From positions 62,001 to 126,000 of the forward strand of contig JACRBJ010000012.1 in assembly GCA_016234555.1 (NCBI GenBank): a stretch of 64,000 nt of DNA, written 5' to 3'. Shown one piece after another: positions 43,020-52,504 of this stretch (the stretch's first letter is position 1; the number at the start of each line of letters is the position of its first letter). The translations under genes were made by a program, and so were the position numbers. The DNA is from Chloroflexota bacterium (GTDB lineage: Bacteria > Chloroflexota > Anaerolineae > Anaerolineales > Villigracilaceae). The notes below the pieces were generated by a model, which was given only the letters and a program-made list of their open reading frames with translations, searched no databases and was not told the DNA's origin.

Positions 43020-45701
43020 ATGCTCCCGCTCCTGCAAACCAAAACCTCCATCCCGCCCGCAAGACAGAATCGGGTGGAACGTCCGCGCCTGATGGAACGC
43101 ATTGAAGAGGGGATGAAGCGGACCTTCACATTGATTCTTGCTCCTGCGGGATTTGGCAAGACTACTCTCATCGCCGAGTGGGCACGAAGCACACCCATGC
43201 CTGTGGCATGGCTCTCCCTCGAACGCAGCGAGCGCACGTCCGAACGCTTCATTTCCTATTTTATTTGCGCACTCCAACAAATCTCCCCACAGGTCGGACA
43301 GACCGCCCAAGCCATGCTCACCAGCGGACAGGCGATGGCTGAGGAAGCGATTCTGTTTTCCCTGCTCAATGACCTGAGCGAAATAAAAGAAGACTACGCC
43401 ATTATCCTGGACGACTATCACCTCCTTGATGGAAGTGAAGTCAACACGATTCTTCAATCCCTGTTGGAGTATCTCCCCGCGCAAATGCATCTGGTAATCA
43501 CCACGCGCACCATGCCTGAACTTTCACTTACCCGCCTGCGTGCCCGTGACCAGATGGTGGAAATCAATGTGGCGGACTTGCGTTTTACAGAGTCCGAAAT
43601 CCGCGATTTTCTGGAACGGATGGGAGCACCGCTTCCGCCCGAACAAATCTCACATCTCAACCAATCCACCGAAGGTTGGGCGGTGGGACTTCAACTTGCG
43701 GGGCTAACCCTCGCCCGTCAGCCCTTTGACTGGAACATCCCCGCAGGTCAGGCGCACATCTTCGATTATCTCGCCGAGGAAGTCCTGCGCCGCGAAAACC
43801 CCGAAGTGCAGGACTTCCTCAAAGTCTCTGCGCTCTTCGATAGATTTTGTATTTCACTTTGTGACCGCTTGTTCTCCTCCCCCCAGTTTCAAAGCGTGAA
43901 ATTGGGGGGAGGCAGGGAGGGGGGCGATATCCTTGCCTACATCGAACGCGCCAACCTCTTCCTCGTCCCCCTCGACTCCACCGGGACATGGTTCCGCTAT
44001 CACGCCCTCTTCACCGAATTCCTCCGCCGCGGACTCGTGCCAGAGCAAACGTCGAAGCTGTACCATGAAGCCAGCCTGTGGTTCGAGGAAAACAACCTTT
44101 TAGACGAAGCCATTCACTACGCCACACATGCCGCCGATCATGAGCGGACAGCCGCATTGCTCGAAACCCATTATCTCGACATGGTCCAACGCGGCGAACA
44201 CTCCGCCGTGTTGGAGTGGCTTGGAACCCTGCCGCCCGAAATGATGGAAAACTGTCCGCGCTTGTGGCTGGCAAGGGGATGGGGTAGCATCATCACACTC
44301 GATGCGCCAGAGGCGGTGTCTTGCGCCGAAAAAGCCGAAGCGTTGATTTCACCCGACAGAACGTCTGACCACCTGAGGGGAGAGGCGAAGGCGCTCCGTA
44401 TCCTGACTCAAATCTTTGCGGGCAAAATTGTCCCAATGGAGGAGATCTCCTCCGCCTTTTCCCTGCTGGCGGAAGAGGACGATTTCCTTCATAGCATGTT
44501 GCATTTCAACCTGAGCATTCATTACGTCATGCTTGGGGATACCGCAAAAGCGCTCGAGTCTTTCGCTGAGACTTTGGAAGTCACGAAGAGTTTGAACAAC
44601 CCCCTGCTGTCGATCATTTCCCAGGTGCAGGTTGGCGAAACCCGACAGATGCGCGGCGCGTTGGGATTGGCGGAACGCGCCTTTCAGCAAGTGATTCAAT
44701 ATGCGCGCGAAACCCTCGGCGAGCGCACCTTTTTGCTTGCGATGCCGCTGATCAGTTATTCCGATTTACTGCGCGAGCAAAACCGTTTCGACGAAGCTGT
44801 CCGCCATGCCGAGCAGGGGATTGCGTTTGCCCAACTCTGGTTGCCCATTGCCAGCATGGACGGTCAAATTGCGCTTGCCCGCATCGAAGCCGCGCAAAAC
44901 CGTTGGGACGAAGCCTTTGCCCGTCTTGAGCAAGCCATTCGAGTTGCCGAGTCGAGCACCTCGGTCATCGATGACACGATTGCCTCGCTTCAACTCGTGC
45001 GGCTGAATCTTTTACGCGGCGACCTGTCCAAAGCCCAGCATTTGATTCAAGTCTATGATTTGGAAAAGGCTGGCGAGGGGAAGTACTTCCACTTTTGGGA
45101 GATGTGCCAGCTGGTGCTTTTGCGCACTAAAGTGTTTTCGCTTCAATCCGACCCGACACCTGCTTCGGTTATTCTCGAAGCCTTATCCACGCTGATTGCT
45201 GAAGCGGAACGCCGCGAGCGCGTGACGCCCGTCATCGAAGCCAGCATCCTATCTGCCTATGCTCATCATATGATTTCCGAGCATGACGCCGCCGCTGAAA
45301 GTTTATCCCATGCCCTCACGCTCGGAGCGCAGTGCGGCTACCTCCGCATCTTTGCCGACGAAGGCAGGAAACTCCTGCACTTGATCGAACAGTACCGTCC
45401 TCATCTTCATGCTCCCCGCGCCTACGTTGAAGAGATTCATAACCTCATTCACAAGGAACTCGCGGCTCAATCCGCCTCGAGCGTAGTCGAGAGGCTGGCT
45501 CAGCCTATGCCCCTCACTCGCCGCGAACTCGACATCCTTCAACTCCTCGCCGCTGGCAAAAGCAATCAGGAAATTGCCGAAGAGCGTGTGCTGACCTTGA
45601 ACACGGTCAAAAAGCATGTGGCGAACATCCTGCAAAAATTGGGCGTTGCCAACCGCACCCAAGCCGTGATACTGGCAAAGAAACAGGGGTGGATGGAATA
45701 A
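43020..45701 (+). CDS. MalT-like LuxR-family STAND regulator
   Basis: The 893-residue regulator has a STAND NTPase with P-loop [10 protein letters not shown] near residue 40 and Walker [10 protein letters not shown]. The central and C-terminal part is tetratricopeptide-like (about 350-810), and the LuxR helix-turn-helix is [22 protein letters not shown]. It should bind ATP and an inducer, oligomerise and activate promoters; the adjacent exporter operon is a candidate target. Two GC-rich palindromes interrupt the coding sequence without breaking the frame, at about residues 286-298 ([17 protein letters not shown]) and about 819-829. Confidence 0.9.
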   Translation: MLPLLQTKTSIPPARQNRVERPRLMERIEEGMKRTFTLILAPAGFGKTTLIAEWARSTPMPVAWLSLERSERTSERFISYFICALQQISPQVGQTAQAMLTSGQAMAEEAILFSLLNDLSEIKEDYAIILDDYHLLDGSEVNTILQSLLEYLPAQMHLVITTRTMPELSLTRLRARDQMVEINVADLRFTESEIRDFLERMGAPLPPEQISHLNQSTEGWAVGLQLAGLTLARQPFDWNIPAGQAHIFDYLAEEVLRRENPEVQDFLKVSALFDRFCISLCDRLFSSPQFQSVKLGGGREGGDILAYIERANLFLVPLDSTGTWFRYHALFTEFLRRGLVPEQTSKLYHEASLWFEENNLLDEAIHYATHAADHERTAALLETHYLDMVQRGEHSAVLEWLGTLPPEMMENCPRLWLARGWGSIITLDAPEAVSCAEKAEALISPDRTSDHLRGEAKALRILTQIFAGKIVPMEEISSAFSLLAEEDDFLHSMLHFNLSIHYVMLGDTAKALESFAETLEVTKSLNNPLLSIISQVQVGETRQMRGALGLAERAFQQVIQYARETLGERTFLLAMPLISYSDLLREQNRFDEAVRHAEQGIAFAQLWLPIASMDGQIALARIEAAQNRWDEAFARLEQAIRVAESSTSVIDDTIASLQLVRLNLLRGDLSKAQHLIQVYDLEKAGEGKYFHFWEMCQLVLLRTKVFSLQSDPTPASVILEALSTLIAEAERRERVTPVIEASILSAYAHHMISEHDAAAESLSHALTLGAQCGYLRIFADEGRKLLHLIEQYRPHLHAPRAYVEEIHNLIHKELAAQSASSVVERLAQPMPLTRRELDILQLLAAGKSNQEIAEERVLTLNTVKKHVANILQKLGVANRTQAVILAKKQGWME
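43876..43912. repeat. Palindromic element inside the MalT-like gene (first)
   Basis: CCTCCCCCCAGTTTC (43876-43890) pairs with GAAATTGGGGGGAGG (43898-43912) over 15 positions with one G-T pair, around a 7-nt loop. It encodes a Gly- and Ser-rich insertion in frame. The wording resembles intergenic repeats rather than codon-driven sequence. Confidence 0.6.
45475..45506. repeat. Palindromic element inside the MalT-like gene (second)
   Basis: CTCGA (45476-45480) and TCGAG (45487-45491) flank GCGTAG, and AGGCT-GGCTC-AGCCT follows at once. The double hairpin lies in the linker just before the LuxR domain and is translated as [12 protein letters not shown]. This CCTCGAGCGTAGTCGAG-type sequence is typical of dispersed intergenic repeats. 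Confidence 0.5.
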
Positions 45702-45708
45702 ACACCTT

Positions 45709-45739
45709 GCTCCATCGGGGGCTTAGCTCCCGATGGAGC
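45709..45739 (+). terminator. Hairpin after the MalT-like gene
   Basis: GCTCCATCGGG (45709-45719) pairs perfectly with CCCGATGGAGC (45729-45739). No T-run follows, so it may be a dispersed repeat or a weak terminator. Confidence 0.5.
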
Positions 45740-45788
45740 GCTTCGGAAAAATACCCCTTTTCTACTCCTTTTGAGCGCTGACAACCTC

Positions 45789-45835
45789 CTCCCTGGAGAG
45801 TATCTTTAGAAAAAAAGATATATCCAGGGAGTTTT
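45789..45835 (+). terminator. Large hairpin with T-run before the exporter operon
   Basis: CTCCCTGGA (45789-45797) pairs with TCCAGGGAG (45823-45831), and inside it TATCTTT pairs with AAAGATA. GTTTTG follows. It could terminate the upstream transcript or act as an attenuator in the exporter leader; the operon starts 62 nt further on. Confidence 0.6.
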
Positions 45836-45896
45836 GATTCTGGAACCCAACAGCTTGTTGTTGAGATCACCCCAGAACTTTCCCAAAAGGACTCAC

Positions 45897-46610
45897 ATGA
45901 CTATTTTCACCCCACCTCCACTCATTGACCTGAACGCCGTCACCAAAGCCTACAAAACCGACGCAGGACTCTTCATGGCGTTGAAAGGCGTTGACCTGCA
46001 CATCAACGCGGGCGAATTCGTCGCGATTGTCGGCAAGTCGGGCAGCGGCAAGACCACGCTGATCAACATGATTACAGGGCTTGACCGTCCCACCGAAGGT
46101 GAGATTTTGGTCGGCGGCGAAAGTGTTGAAAAATTGAATGAGAACCAGCTCGCCATCTGGCGTGGACGTACCATCGGCGTGGTCTTTCAATTCTTCCAAC
46201 TGCTTCCCACATTGACCGCGCTCGAAAACGTCATGTTGCCGATGGACTTCTGCGCCACGCCCGCCTTCAACGAACGCCGTGACCGTGCCATGGAACTGCT
46301 CCGCTTGATGGAGATCGACGACCAGGCAAACAAACTCCCCGCCAAACTCTCTGGTGGACAACAGCAACGTGTGGCCATTGCCCGCGCCCTCGCCACCGAT
46401 CCTCCACTTCTCGCTGCAGACGAGCCGACAGGCAACCTCGACTCCAAAACCGCTGCCGCTGTCTTTGCTCTCTTCGAGCGGTTGGCTGGGCTTGGCAAGA
46501 CCGTCCTCATGGTGACTCACGACCCCGACCTCGCCCGCCGCGCTGGACGTCAACTTCACATTGCGGATGGGGTCATTGTGAACGACATGAACGGAAAGGT
46601 CTCCTCATGA
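45897..46610 (+). CDS. ABC transporter ATPase (MacB/LolD type)
   Basis: The 237-residue ATPase has Walker [12 protein letters not shown], signature [15 protein letters not shown], Walker [13 protein letters not shown] and the H-loop MVTHDPD. AAAAGGA stands before the ATG at 45897; an in-frame upstream start at 45834 lies in the hairpin and is rejected. It overlaps the permease by 4 nt. With the permease and the membrane-fusion lipoprotein it forms a three-gene MacAB-like exporter or membrane-extraction system. Confidence 0.93.
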   Translation: MTIFTPPPLIDLNAVTKAYKTDAGLFMALKGVDLHINAGEFVAIVGKSGSGKTTLINMITGLDRPTEGEILVGGESVEKLNENQLAIWRGRTIGVVFQFFQLLPTLTALENVMLPMDFCATPAFNERRDRAMELLRLMEIDDQANKLPAKLSGGQQQRVAIARALATDPPLLAADEPTGNLDSKTAAAVFALFERLAGLGKTVLMVTHDPDLARRAGRQLHIADGVIVNDMNGKVSS

Positions 46611-48997
46611 CCCGTTGGAAAAAAGTCTACCGCGACCTGTGGAATAACCGTTCGCGCACCACGCTTGTTGTGCTTTCCATTGCTGTGGGTGTTTTCGCGT
46701 TGGGCATGATCGTTTCCACGCAGGAGGCGTTGACAGCATCTCTTGCGGCGCAATATGCCGAACTGCGCCCGGCGGATGTCATCATCAAGACTGCCCCCAT
46801 GCTTGATGATGATTTTGTCACCTCCATTCGCAACCTGCACGGAGTTGACGAAGCCGAAGGCCGCCGTGCCCTGCCTCTGCGAATCTCACTCGATGGAAAA
46901 GGGGACACCTGGCGTGACCTGACGCTCTACGCCATCCCTGATTATGACAATCAACGTTTGCTCCATGTTTGGGAACAAAGCGGTAACTGGCCACCTGAGA
47001 AAAGCGAAGTGCTTCTGGAACGCGCCACCATTGCCTACCTTGGCATTGAACCCGGTGATGAGATTTTGGTCAAAACTCCGGACGGTAAAAAGTACAGCCT
47101 GCGTGTGGCGGGTGTTGCCCACGACCTATACCGTATCCCGCCTGTTATCGAGGGCTGGGTCTATGGCTACGTCAGTATGGATACCATCCGCTGGATGGGA
47201 CAACCCGAGGATTACAACGAACTCTATATCGATGCCAGTGGAACCACCGACACGGAGATTCGCGCCGTGGCAGATGCCGCCGCTGACCGTGTCGAAGGCG
47301 AAGGATTGCCCGTTTTTCAGAAAACCCTGCCTGAGCGGGGAGTTCACCCGATGAATTTCATCATCGAAACGATTTTGATTTTGCTTGGTTTGCTTGCCGC
47401 GCTTTCGATGTTCCTGAGCGGACTGCTGGTGGTCAACGTCATCTCAGCCTTGATCGCACAGCAGGAAAAACAGATCGGCATCATGAAAGCCATCGGAGCA
47501 CGCACCGGGCAAATCCTCGGTTTGTATTTTGGAATGGTGATTGCCCTTGGATTGATCGCCTGCCTGCTTGCCATTCCGTTTAGCAAGATGGGCGCGGATG
47601 CGCTTGCCGAATTCGTGGCGGAACTCATCAACTTCGACCCGCCCCAGGTGGAGTACACCTACCTGGCTTTGTTGACCCAGCTTGGGGTTGGTCTGATCGT
47701 CCCGTTGGTCGCTGCCGCGCCTTCCATTTTCGGCGGCACAAAGATATCGCCGGCGCGTGTGCTCAGTGAGTATGGCATCAACCAGGTGTGGCGCGGGGCG
47801 GGATTCATGGACGCGATCCTCAATCGTTTCCCTAAAACCACCCGCGACCTTTTGCTTGCCCTGCGGAATCCCTTCCGCAAGCGCGGACGTCTCATCCTCT
47901 CGTTGGTCACGCTGACGTTTGCGGGCGCGGTCTTCATGGCAATTGTCAACCTGCAAGCCTCACTCAATGACTCGCTTAATGAGATGTTTGCGTTCTGGCG
48001 TTACGATGCCTGGCTGGTGATTGATGGTCAAATCCCCTCTGAGCGGCTGGTAAATGAAGCCAAAGCCGTGCCCGGCGTGCGTGAGGCGGAAGCCTGGGGC
48101 TTTACTGTTGCGAGGTACGTCCGCCCCGATGATACCGAAAGTGACAACCTGTACCTGATGGCCCCGCCTGCCGGGACCCCGCTTCTCGATCCGCCGATTG
48201 TCGAGGGCCGTAACCTCAAGCCCGGTGATATCGACGCCATTCTGGTCAGCCCCGGACTGCTTGCCAACGAGCCAACCCTGTACGTGGGCGGACCAATGAA
48301 GGTCAAGATCGAAGGGCGGGAGCAGACCTATACCATCGTCGGCGTGGTAAACATGATGGGCAACGCCACCATCGGTTACTTTACCATCATGGATTACTCG
48401 GCTTACGCCCGCCACGTGCGCGAACCCAACCGCGCCAATGCCATCATCATGACCCTTGACCCCGGCACAACTGCCGAACAACTGGCGGTCACCAGTGCTG
48501 TCGAAAAGCGTTATGACCGCGCCAACATCGAAGTGATTTCCAACTTCCTGATCAGCGAGGAGCGCGAGGAAATCGACGCCGCCTTTGCAATCATCGTCGC
48601 CCTGCTGATGGTGATGACCGTTGTGCTTGCCACCGTTGGCGGGTTGGGGCTGATGGGCACGATGAGCCTGAATGTCATCGAGCGTACCCGTGAGATTGGC
48701 GTAATGCGCGCCTTTGGGGCGTCGAGCAACGCCATATTCCGCATCGTTATCGTTGAAGGCTTGTTGATCGGGATGATGAGCTGGATTCTGGCAATTGTTC
48801 TTTCACTGCCCATCAGTGCCTTGCTCGCCCGTAACATCGGCACCGCGTTCATGGATTACCCCATGCCTGCGACAACGTCCCCGGGCGGAATCCTCACCTG
48901 GGCAGTCCTCGTCATCGTTATTTCCGTCGTTGCCAGCCTGTTCCCAGCATTACGCGCCGTGCGTTTGACCGTGACGCAGGTGCTGGCGTATGAATAA
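46607..48997 (+). CDS. FtsX/MacB-type ABC permease with two FtsX domains
   Basis: The 796-residue permease has an N-terminal helix (about 18-38), a large extracytoplasmic MacB-PCD-like domain, and three helices around 250-375 (first FtsX unit). A helix near 425-445, a second extracytoplasmic domain and three more helices (about 660-790) form the second unit. Duplicated-FtsX permeases of this length move lipids, lipoproteins or peptides instead of small ions. The substrate is unknown. Confidence 0.9.
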   Translation: MTRWKKVYRDLWNNRSRTTLVVLSIAVGVFALGMIVSTQEALTASLAAQYAELRPADVIIKTAPMLDDDFVTSIRNLHGVDEAEGRRALPLRISLDGKGDTWRDLTLYAIPDYDNQRLLHVWEQSGNWPPEKSEVLLERATIAYLGIEPGDEILVKTPDGKKYSLRVAGVAHDLYRIPPVIEGWVYGYVSMDTIRWMGQPEDYNELYIDASGTTDTEIRAVADAAADRVEGEGLPVFQKTLPERGVHPMNFIIETILILLGLLAALSMFLSGLLVVNVISALIAQQEKQIGIMKAIGARTGQILGLYFGMVIALGLIACLLAIPFSKMGADALAEFVAELINFDPPQVEYTYLALLTQLGVGLIVPLVAAAPSIFGGTKISPARVLSEYGINQVWRGAGFMDAILNRFPKTTRDLLLALRNPFRKRGRLILSLVTLTFAGAVFMAIVNLQASLNDSLNEMFAFWRYDAWLVIDGQIPSERLVNEAKAVPGVREAEAWGFTVARYVRPDDTESDNLYLMAPPAGTPLLDPPIVEGRNLKPGDIDAILVSPGLLANEPTLYVGGPMKVKIEGREQTYTIVGVVNMMGNATIGYFTIMDYSAYARHVREPNRANAIIMTLDPGTTAEQLAVTSAVEKRYDRANIEVISNFLISEEREEIDAAFAIIVALLMVMTVVLATVGGLGLMGTMSLNVIERTREIGVMRAFGASSNAIFRIVIVEGLLIGMMSWILAIVLSLPISALLARNIGTAFMDYPMPATTSPGGILTWAVLVIVISVVASLFPALRAVRLTVTQVLAYE

Positions 48998-49000
48998 CAC

Positions 49001-49028
49001 GTTGAACGTTTAACGTTAAACGTTCAAC
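49001..49028. repeat. Perfect 28-bp palindrome
   Basis: GTTGAACGTTTAAC (49001-49014) is followed directly by its reverse complement GTTAAACGTTCAAC (49015-49028). It lies just after the permease stop and about 20 nt before the next ATG. It could be an operator, a recombination site or a dispersed repeat. Confidence 0.7.
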
Positions 49029-49047
49029 CATCCAAAAGGAGTTCACC

Positions 49048-50202
49048 ATGAAAAAACTTACCCTCTCTCTCGTCCTTCTCGTCTTTCTCCTCTCCGCCTG
49101 CGGTGGGACAGCCACCCCCGTCCCTACGCTGGAACCAGTGAAGGAAAACAGATCAATCGTCGTCGCCGAAGGGACTTTGCTCCCCGATCCCTCGGTTGAG
49201 TTATCCTTTGCACAGCCTGGCATCCTCGCCGAGATTTTGGTCTCCGAAGGCGAGCAGGTGACTGAAGGTCAAATCCTCGCGCGCCTCGAAAACAGCGAAG
49301 CTTTGCAGGCTGAAGTTGCCCGCGCCGAGGAAGCCTACCTGACGGCGCAACAAGCCTTCAATACCTCCGAAGCCGCGGTGTTGCGGGAACTGTCCGATTC
49401 TCACGAAGCTGTGCGAACGGCGGAACTCGCCTTCGATAATTTCGATGTTCCCGCCGACTTGCGCGAGATGACCACCCGTGAGGCGATGGAATTCACCTAC
49501 GGCAAACTCGAAGAAGCGCGCACCAACTTCGAGCCTTACAAATATCTCGAAGAGCGTCTCGAATGGGAGATGCGCGAGGATGATCCTGAAAACCCCAAGG
49601 TGTATCGTGATACGGCAAAAATCTACAAGAAGCGCCTGGACGATGCCTGGGCGGACTATCGCAAAGCCATCCAGTGGGCGGAACTCGAAGCCAACGTCGA
49701 AGCTGCAAAAGCGAAGATGCAAAACGCGCAGGAGGAATTCGATAACCTGACCGCTGGTGAAAACGCCGAGCAAATGGCGGTTGCCCGCGCCCAATTCGAG
49801 TCCGCGCTGGCGAGCCTCAACGCCGCCCGCGCCGCCTTGGACAATAGTCAACTGCGCGCACCGTTCGCCGCCACCGTCCTCAGCCTTGACTTGTCAGTGG
49901 GTGAGACAGTCAACGCTGGCGCGCCCGTCGCCTTCCTTGGTGATTTGGGGCGCTGGCAGGTCGAGACCAAAGACCTCGCCGAAATTGACGTGGCAAACGT
50001 AACCGTTGGCGATAAGGTCACTATCAAACTGGATGCCTTCCTCGACGAGGAATTCACAGGCACAGTCACCGGGATCGACCCCGTCGGACGCGAATACTTA
50101 GGTGACATGACCTACAAAACGACAATCACGCTTGATGAGTCTGATCCGCGATTCAGATGGAATATGACTGCCACAGTGACGATTGATACTGAGGCCGAGT
50201 AA
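49048..50202 (+). CDS. HlyD/MacA-like membrane-fusion lipoprotein
   Basis: The 384-residue adaptor has a lipoprotein signal with lipobox LLSACG (about Cys18) and a short Pro-rich linker. A biotinyl-lipoyl half (GILAEILVSEGEQVTEGQILARL), a coiled-coil hairpin of about 130 residues, the second lipoyl half (LRAPFAATVLSLDLSVGETV) and a beta-barrel follow. AAAAGGAG precedes the ATG. It is the partner of the upstream ABC ATPase and permease. As Chloroflexota are thought to lack a typical outer membrane, it may simply guide substrate at the outer face. Confidence 0.9.
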   Translation: MKKLTLSLVLLVFLLSACGGTATPVPTLEPVKENRSIVVAEGTLLPDPSVELSFAQPGILAEILVSEGEQVTEGQILARLENSEALQAEVARAEEAYLTAQQAFNTSEAAVLRELSDSHEAVRTAELAFDNFDVPADLREMTTREAMEFTYGKLEEARTNFEPYKYLEERLEWEMREDDPENPKVYRDTAKIYKKRLDDAWADYRKAIQWAELEANVEAAKAKMQNAQEEFDNLTAGENAEQMAVARAQFESALASLNAARAALDNSQLRAPFAATVLSLDLSVGETVNAGAPVAFLGDLGRWQVETKDLAEIDVANVTVGDKVTIKLDAFLDEEFTGTVTGIDPVGREYLGDMTYKTTITLDESDPRFRWNMTATVTIDTEAE

Positions 50203-50216
50203 AGTTTGTGGCAACA

Positions 50217-50255
50217 AAAAGCGGTTCCGAAGGATAAACTTTCGGAACCGCTTTT
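50217..50255 (+). terminator. Rho-independent terminator of the exporter operon
   Basis: AAAAGCGGTTCCGAA (50217-50231) pairs with TTCGGAACCGCTTTT (50241-50255) around a 9-nt loop, ending in T4. Confidence 0.9.
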
Positions 50256-50263
50256 GATTTCAT

Positions 50264-50370
50264 GTTAGCGGGCGTGGATGGCGCCTTGGCGCCACAGGAA
50301 AAACTCGAAGCCAGAAAAATGCTCCTAAATTGCGCAGACTCCCACATGTCAAGTGCACGCTTTGTTGGGC
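50264..50370 (-). repeat. attC-like imperfect inverted repeat (integron-type candidate)
   Basis: Read on the minus strand, GCCCAAC (50370-50364, fits RYYYAAC) is followed by AAAGCGTGCACTTGAC, and at the far end by CCACGCCCGCTAAC. GCGTG and CACGC can pair, and GGCGCC-TT-GGCGCC lies between them. The wording resembles integron attC sites, but the expected closing GTTRRRY box is not intact. It directly follows the small minus-strand gene, as a cassette recombination site would. Confidence 0.4.
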
Positions 50371-50399
50371 GGTTTTCAAAGATTTGAGACGCTGGTTTT

Positions 50400-50765
50400 T
50401 CAACAGATCAGTCTTCCGCAGACTGCTACATCTGCCATCAACCATCCTGTGGCGCACAGAATTACCCCGACCAAAATAACTGCAAATCCAATGTTGAAAT
50501 CCGAAACATCAGTTTTGGCCCTTTGGCGTTTTTCTTCCAGTGTTCCTTGATGACGGACATGCACATCCACAGAGGTGCGCCAGAAATTCGCAAAGGCAAG
50601 TCCAAGTACTGCAATACCCAATCCAAGGTACATGAGAATCTTGCCTAGTGAAAACAAGGAGAAGGTATCGCTGATCAAGAGAACAAGAGCGACAACCACA
50701 ATTAATCCGAGATACGCGGAAAGGGGAATAGCAAGGTATTTTAGCTTGGGTCGAAGTTGGTCCAT
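50400..50765 (-). CDS. Small membrane protein of unknown function
   Basis: The 121-residue protein has three to four hydrophobic helices (about 14-36, 44-66 and 92-112) and a charged loop VRHQGTLEEKRQRAKTD between them. I do not recognise the family. The frame is open to an ATG at 50849, which would add 28 polar residues; the start at 50765 is preferred because a GTTGGGC box at 50824-50830 would then lie upstream, as in an integron cassette. The gene stands alone on its strand between an attC-like repeat and a second inverted repeat near 50855-50883. Confidence 0.6.
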   Translation of the reverse strand: MDQLRPKLKYLAIPLSAYLGLIVVVALVLLISDTFSLFSLGKILMYLGLGIAVLGLAFANFWRTSVDVHVRHQGTLEEKRQRAKTDVSDFNIGFAVILVGVILCATGWLMADVAVCGRLIC

Positions 50766-50901
50766 TTTGCTAAGAACTCTTTTCTTCGATGTTGCCTGTT
50801 TATCGAACGAACGGCGACTAACCGCCCAACTATGAGTTATACGGGTCATTCTTTATAACACCCGATGTAGGGCGTTATACCAACTCAATCCGCATAACGG
50901 A

Positions 50902-51654
50902 CTATTCCTTCATTCTCACGAAAAATCCGCCCGTGTCCTTTTCATGAATCTCGAAGCGGTGCTTGAAATTCATCATCATCTTCGACAACTGCTTGTGACC
51001 GTAGGTGCGCGGGTCGAAGCTGGGATCGAGCTGATAAAGGGCATTGCCCATGGTTGCCAGCGACGCCCAGCCATCCTGTTGGACAGCCATCTCGAATGCC
51101 TGTGTCAGCAGGGGAATGGGGTCGGCTTCCTCTTTTTCCTCCTTGACCTTCTTCGTCTTATCCTGACTCTTCGGTTTCTGTTGGGCGGGCTTCTTTTCCG
51201 TCACAAGGTTTTCGGTGTAGACGAACACGTCGCAGGCGTTGACAAAGGGTTTGGGCGTCTTCTTCTCGCCGATGCCCATCACAAAGATGCCCGTCTCGCG
51301 GATGCGCGTAGCCAACCTGGTGTAATCGCTGTCGCTGGAGACCAGGCAAAAGCCATCCACCACGCCTGAGTGAAGGATGTCCATCGCATCGATGATCATC
51401 GCGCTGTCGGTGGCATTCTTTCCGATGGTGTAGCGGAATTGCTGGATGGGCTGGAATGCGTGGAAGTTGAGCGTGTCCTTCCATGAATTCATGCTGGCGG
51501 TTGTCCAGTCCCCGTAAATGCGGCGGACAGTCACCTGACCGTAGCGTCCCGCCTCCACAAGCATCTTGGAAAGCAGACCCGCCTGTGCATTATCGCCGTC
51601 GATCAGGATGGCGATTTTGTCGCGTGAAAGAGGTTTGAGTGGTTCGTTCGTCAT
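50902..51654 (-). CDS. NYN-domain ribonuclease-like protein with LOTUS/OST-HTH domain
   Basis: The 250-residue protein has a PIN-like NYN domain in residues 12-150, with acidic motifs ILIDGDNAQAG, TDSAMIIDAMDIL and VSSDSDYTRLATRIRE. A Lys/Glu-rich linker follows (about 153-180), then an OST-HTH/LOTUS RNA-binding domain (about 183-250). The expected role is RNA or nucleotide cleavage or RNA quality control. ATG 51654 is chosen because TATAAT (51661-51666 on the minus strand) ends exactly 6 nt upstream, giving a leaderless mRNA; a longer frame from 51747 lacks support. Confidence 0.87.
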   Translation of the reverse strand: MTNEPLKPLSRDKIAILIDGDNAQAGLLSKMLVEAGRYGQVTVRRIYGDWTTASMNSWKDTLNFHAFQPIQQFRYTIGKNATDSAMIIDAMDILHSGVVDGFCLVSSDSDYTRLATRIRETGIFVMGIGEKKTPKPFVNACDVFVYTENLVTEKKPAQQKPKSQDKTKKVKEEKEEADPIPLLTQAFEMAVQQDGWASLATMGNALYQLDPSFDPRTYGHKQLSKMMMNFKHRFEIHEKDTGGFFVRMKE

Positions 51655-51809
51655 AATGCGATTATACCTTCTGACTCGCCGAATCGCTGCCCTGTTGACT
51701 CGCCTGAATCGCTGACTTGCTGACTCACTAAATCCCCCACCTCCCAACCTTTACCAAACCTTTACATTTGCTTTATGATAACGAGATCACCCTATAAGAG
51801 AATCTGCCC

Positions 51810-52493
51810 ATGACAAAAATCCTTGTAATTGACGACGAGCCGACCATCGTAAATCTTGTTCAAGCCTATCTCAAGCCCGAAGGCTACGAAGTTTTCACCG
51901 CCACAGATGGTCCTTCCGGACTTAAGGCGGCGCGCGCTTTCAAGCCCGATCTTGTGGTTTTGGACGTGATGCTGCCCGGTATGGACGGCTTGGAACTGCT
52001 CTCCCGATTGCGACGTGAGTCGCAGGTCTATGTCATCCTGTTGACTGCCCGCACCGAAGAGACGGATAAAATCGTCGGTTTGTCTGTCGGCGCGGACGAT
52101 TACGTCACCAAGCCGTTTAGCCCGCGCGAGTTGGTGGCAAGAGTCAAGGCGGCGTTGAGACGTCTGCAAACAGGACCAGCTTCGGGCTCGGCAGAGGGCG
52201 CGCTGGCGTTCCGTCACGTGCGGATCGATCTCGACGCGCGCCAGGTCACGGTGGACGATCAGCCCATCGATCTCACCACCAGCGAGTTCGACCTGCTGCG
52301 TGCGCTGGCGGAAAATCGCGGGCGCGTCCTTTCGCGCGAGCAATTGCTTGAACGTGTGTGGGGCGGCTCGTACTTCGGCGAGATGCGCGTGGTGGATGTC
52401 CACCTCGGGCATATCCGCCAGAAACTGGGTAACCCCGATTTTATCGTCACCGTGCGCGGTGTCGGTTACCGTTTCGACGATGACACTCTATAA
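51810..52493 (+). CDS. OmpR-family response regulator
   Basis: The 227-residue regulator has receiver residues Asp8-Asp9, phospho-acceptor Asp52 (LVVLDVMLPGMDG) and Lys in VTKPFSPREL. A winged-helix DNA-binding domain follows (about 130-225, with TTSEFDLLRALAENRGRVLSREQLLERVW). It is transcribed with the HAMP kinase 11 nt downstream. A TATAAG box near 51793 suggests a short leader. Confidence 0.93.
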   Translation: MTKILVIDDEPTIVNLVQAYLKPEGYEVFTATDGPSGLKAARAFKPDLVVLDVMLPGMDGLELLSRLRRESQVYVILLTARTEETDKIVGLSVGADDYVTKPFSPRELVARVKAALRRLQTGPASGSAEGALAFRHVRIDLDARQVTVDDQPIDLTTSEFDLLRALAENRGRVLSREQLLERVWGGSYFGEMRVVDVHLGHIRQKLGNPDFIVTVRGVGYRFDDDTL

Positions 52494-52504
52494 ACTGGTG
52501 AATT

